This document shows, in pieces, positions 9,621-12,516 of a stretch of 12,516 nt of DNA. The stretch is from Candidatus Micrarchaeota archaeon CG_4_10_14_0_2_um_filter_60_11 (GTDB lineage Archaea > Micrarchaeota > Micrarchaeia > Norongarragalinales > Norongarragalinaceae): NCBI GenBank assembly GCA_002792915.1, contig PFPF01000001.1:1-12516 (forward strand). The letters are read 5' to 3'. How positions within the stretch are numbered: the first letter of the stretch is position 1; every line of letters begins with the position of its first letter. Both the position numbers and the translations under genes were made by a program. The notes below the pieces were generated by a model that had not been told where the DNA came from, searched no databases, and worked only from the letters and a program-made list of their open reading frames with translations.

Positions 9621-12506
9621 ATGTCTTTACCTCGAATAATTGAACGAACATTTTATCCGCCATTAGCAGAATATGCTCGGAGTATTGGTTTCGAAGCAAT
9701 TGGAGAATCGGGTATCGGTGAGGGAGCTTTTTCTGATTTGCTCGTCAAAATTAAAGGCGTTAGTTTTGTTGTTGAAGTTAAGCTTGGAAAACCTACGGCG
9801 ACTTTGAGTTTAGGCGCTATGGCGCAAGCTGCGAGGTATGCGCAACGATATGATACGAAAAATTATATGGTTTTGATTTTTCCCGAAGCCTATAGAAATC
9901 AACCTATAACGAGCGGAGAGATGCTTGAACGGTTGGCTCTAAGGGAAAAAGTAACTTGCCTCGTTTTTTCAGATTATTGGACTGAACACTTACAAGAAAC
10001 GCCCGAAAAAATATTTTCAAATTTGCGGCAATTAATCGAGGGAGATAAACGGAAAATTGATTTTAATACTGTTGTCGAGCAAATCAAAGAATTCGTCATA
10101 GAACTCAATTCTATAACCTACCAGTTGAAAAATGATGAACTTGTTTCGGAAGTCGTTGAAAAGCTTGACCTTTTTACTGCAATCGGTGAACTCAAAGATA
10201 AGGAAGCCGCACGAAACCAGATAACAAATCTTTCTTCATACCTATTATTTAACCAATTACTGTTTTATCACGTTTATCAAAAACTAAGTAAAAATAATAA
10301 ACTGTTAGAACTCGATGAAATTACTAATATTAAAGACATTCAAAAGTATTTTGACGCAATTACTGATATTGACTATAAGTCAATCTATAGACCGAATATA
10401 TTAAGTCATATTCCAAACGAAAAGTCAGTAATAAACATTTTAAACGACGTTATCGGCGCAATAAAACTTTTGCGTGCTGAGTATATTACTCACGATTTGG
10501 CGGGGCGCTTTTTCCACGACCTTATTCCTTTTGAGGTTCGAAAAATACTTGCTGCATTCTATACGCATCCAAATTCAGCAGATTTGCTTAGCGGGCTCAC
10601 TATAGATTCTGCGGAAGAAACAGTAATAGACCCATCCTGCGGTTCTGGAACTTTGCTCGTTTCAAGCTATCAAACTAAACTTCGCGCACATCAAAATATG
10701 CACGGCTATACTGATTTAAAGAAAATTCACAGGCGGTTTTTAGAAAAAGATATCTCGGGTATTGATATAATGCCGTTTGCAAGCCACATTACAACAATTA
10801 ATTTAGCTATGCAAGATATCGAACAACAAACCAATTTAGTTAGGATTGCTTCGCTTGATTCTTTAGAGCTCGCAAAACAATTAAAGTCAAAAAGTTTTGT
10901 TAAAGGAAAGGGGTTCAAAATATCTGGTTTTGAAAAATCAATTCAACATACCTTAACAGGCGCTCAAATTTTAACTAAAAAACAAGGCTCTGTTTCTATG
11001 CAAGGAAAAGGTAGCGAGTTCTACTTAACGCCTTCGGACATTGTTATAATGAACCCGCCTTTTTCAGACAGGGAAAAAATGCCTAAAGAAATGCGCGACA
11101 AGATAAACGGTAATGAAATTCTAAATAAAACCTGTGGCGGTCAAGTCAATTTATGGGGGCTTTTTCTTGTTTTGTCCGATTTATTGCTTAAGAAAGGCGG
11201 CAAAATAGGCACGGTAATACCGATTAATATTGCGAGAGGTGAAGCAACTCAAGATATTCGTAGTTTTATGCTTAAAAACTATACTGCAAAATTCATAATC
11301 AAGCCATTAATTGATGATGCGTTCAGCGAAGGGGCATCTTTCAAAGACATTTTATATATCGCACAAAAGAAAAAACCCGATGAAAACGACTATACTGGAA
11401 TCGTATCTATAAGAGTTTCTATAAAAAATCTTCAACAAACAGAGGTTCTTGAACTCGTTAAGCAATTAAGCGATTGTTATGAAAATAAAACAGACAAGCA
11501 GACTACCGAATTTGAAATAACATTTATCAAAACCTTAGATTTATTGAATTATGAACAAAATTTAATGCCGCTAATTGGCTTTTCAACTCAAAAAAATAGG
11601 CGAGTTCTCGAAAACTTTTTAGACACGATTAAGAAAAAATCAAGAAAACAACTTATCAAAATAAATAGCGAATTAGTTTCAGAAGGTTTCCATGCTTCGC
11701 CTTCAGGACTATCCGAACTGGTTTTCGTAACTCGGCATACCGATGATGCGCGTATAGAACGAGCGTTTATGATTCTTAAAAAAGAAAAAAATAATTCTAT
11801 TGAAGCGCAAATAAAAAATAGTGAAATTATCTTAGAAATACCCGTTTCTAAAGTAAAACCTGCACTTAGAACACTAACTGGAATTAAAAGCTTCAACGCC
11901 GAGAATGTTGATTACATTTTGACTGAACAACCCGCAGAATTCAGCAAAATACTAAGTTTTTCAAAGTGGAAAGGCGATTTCAACTGGTTTGAACACAAGA
12001 AAAACGTAGAGAAAAAAATGAGTTTCGTGGTAGTCGGAAGACGTTTCAGACCAAACTCAAAAAATACCCACTTGTTCGCGTTTTATTCCAAAAACAAGCT
12101 TTTATCCCCGCACACTTTCAAAAATCTGAATTTTGAAAATGCAAAAGAAGCGTTAGTGCAAACGCTTATTCTCAACAGTAGCATTACGATAGCTAACATA
12201 CTTTCTTTTAGAGAACAAACAACTGGCGGTTTTACAGACATTATGGAAAGCGAACTAAGGTCGTTCGATGTATTTAATTTTTCTCAATTAACTAAAGCCC
12301 AAACTGCCGAACTTGAAATGCTCTTTCAAAAACTAAAAAGTGCAAGCTTCCCATCTATTCTTGAACAATACGAAAACAACAACAAAGACCGACGTTTGCT
12401 TGATTCTATAATTCTTGAAGTTTTAGGTTTTAATAAACAAGAAATAGAACATTTACTCGACAAACTTTATCCCGCAATTGTCGAGGAATTAAAAATAAAA
12501 GGATAA
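9621..12506 (+). CDS. Type IIG-like restriction enzyme fused to adenine methyltransferase
   Basis: A 961-residue single-chain restriction-modification protein. The N-terminal nuclease candidate is of PD-(D/E)XK type: D39 in FSDLLVKIKG, then E52 and K54 in FVVEVKLGK. A helical connector spans about 140-300. The N6-adenine methyltransferase core has FYTHP (313-317), SAM motif I DPSCGSGTLL (337-346), GIDIMPFASHITTINL (380-395), catalytic NPPF (478-481) and GGKIGTVIP (526-534). The C-terminal part (about 640-961) fits a target-recognition domain, including LNSSITIANI (851-860) and FTDIMESELRSFDVFNF (871-887). One protein could thus methylate and cut DNA, with no separate specificity subunit. The gene is strikingly AT-rich, rich in AAA, ATT and TTA codons that the neighbours avoid, so it was probably acquired. 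All motifs look intact. A methylase-only or other defence role cannot be excluded, and partner genes may lie past the window. Confidence 0.88.
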   Translation: MSLPRIIERTFYPPLAEYARSIGFEAIGESGIGEGAFSDLLVKIKGVSFVVEVKLGKPTATLSLGAMAQAARYAQRYDTKNYMVLIFPEAYRNQPITSGEMLERLALREKVTCLVFSDYWTEHLQETPEKIFSNLRQLIEGDKRKIDFNTVVEQIKEFVIELNSITYQLKNDELVSEVVEKLDLFTAIGELKDKEAARNQITNLSSYLLFNQLLFYHVYQKLSKNNKLLELDEITNIKDIQKYFDAITDIDYKSIYRPNILSHIPNEKSVINILNDVIGAIKLLRAEYITHDLAGRFFHDLIPFEVRKILAAFYTHPNSADLLSGLTIDSAEETVIDPSCGSGTLLVSSYQTKLRAHQNMHGYTDLKKIHRRFLEKDISGIDIMPFASHITTINLAMQDIEQQTNLVRIASLDSLELAKQLKSKSFVKGKGFKISGFEKSIQHTLTGAQILTKKQGSVSMQGKGSEFYLTPSDIVIMNPPFSDREKMPKEMRDKINGNEILNKTCGGQVNLWGLFLVLSDLLLKKGGKIGTVIPINIARGEATQDIRSFMLKNYTAKFIIKPLIDDAFSEGASFKDILYIAQKKKPDENDYTGIVSIRVSIKNLQQTEVLELVKQLSDCYENKTDKQTTEFEITFIKTLDLLNYEQNLMPLIGFSTQKNRRVLENFLDTIKKKSRKQLIKINSELVSEGFHASPSGLSELVFVTRHTDDARIERAFMILKKEKNNSIEAQIKNSEIILEIPVSKVKPALRTLTGIKSFNAENVDYILTEQPAEFSKILSFSKWKGDFNWFEHKKNVEKKMSFVVVGRRFRPNSKNTHLFAFYSKNKLLSPHTFKNLNFENAKEALVQTLILNSSITIANILSFREQTTGGFTDIMESELRSFDVFNFSQLTKAQTAELEMLFQKLKSASFPSILEQYENNNKDRRLLDSIILEVLGFNKQEIEHLLDKLYPAIVEELKIKG

Positions 12507-12516
12507 AACTTAATCG

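Overview
The window is almost certainly archaeal. It carries ribosomal protein eL21, RNA polymerase subunit F (Rpo4/Rpb4), a TATA-binding-protein family member, the wyosine enzyme Taw1 (TYW1 type), Trm5, DUF63, DUF655 and a Dim1/KsgA methyltransferase. AT-rich TATA-like boxes precede nearly every gene. Bases 1 to about 9480 are GC-rich with short intergenic gaps and very small genes, which would suit a compact uncultured archaeon, possibly a DPANN-type lineage. That placement is inference from gene content and cannot be proven here.

Layout. 1-158: two GC hairpins and two TATA-like sites; this may be the right end of an IS200/IS605-type element lying mostly outside the window. 159-1211 (+): an NFACT/RqcH-like protein that stops before the NFACT-R domain. 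1258-1542 (-) and 1641-1898 (+): a PRC-barrel protein and an unrecognised small protein, divergent from one palindromic TATA box. 1922-2899 (+): Taw1. 2883-3032 (-): an unannotated 49-residue protein supported by a well-placed TATA box. 3069-3878 (-): DUF63 membrane protein, divergent from Trm5 (3914-4942, +). 4954-5513 (-): two overlapping genes for small membrane proteins, one with a coiled coil. 5626-5741 (-): an unlinked 5S rRNA gene with its own TATA box. 5807-6106 (-): a TBP-family protein with only ONE of the two usual repeats. 6266-8296 (+): the conserved archaeal cluster eL21 - rpoF - DUF655 - dim1/ksgA. 8280-9455 (-): a surface lipoprotein with Pro/Ser/Thr linkers. 9621-12506 (+): a strongly AT-rich single-chain type IIG-like restriction-modification enzyme, probably acquired by transfer.

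How the parts relate. Trm5 makes m1G37 in tRNA-Phe and Taw1 converts it to 4-demethylwyosine, so two successive steps of one pathway are encoded 1 kb apart. eL21, Rpo4, DUF655, Dim1 and 5S rRNA serve transcription and ribosome assembly. The half-length TBP beside 5S and divergent from eL21 is the most unusual item. It keeps the residues expected for DNA bending and TFB contact, so it could act as a symmetric homodimer.

Promoters fall into two spacing classes. In one, the TATA centre lies about 26-28 nt before the start codon, so the mRNA should be leaderless (NFACT, Taw1, the 49-residue gene, DUF63, Trm5, lipoprotein). In the other, the TATA centre lies about 46-54 nt before the start with a GGTGGT-like Shine-Dalgarno between (PRC, the 85-residue gene, TBP, eL21, DUF655). 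Several start codons below were chosen on this basis. All calls come from reading the sequence; no database search was run.
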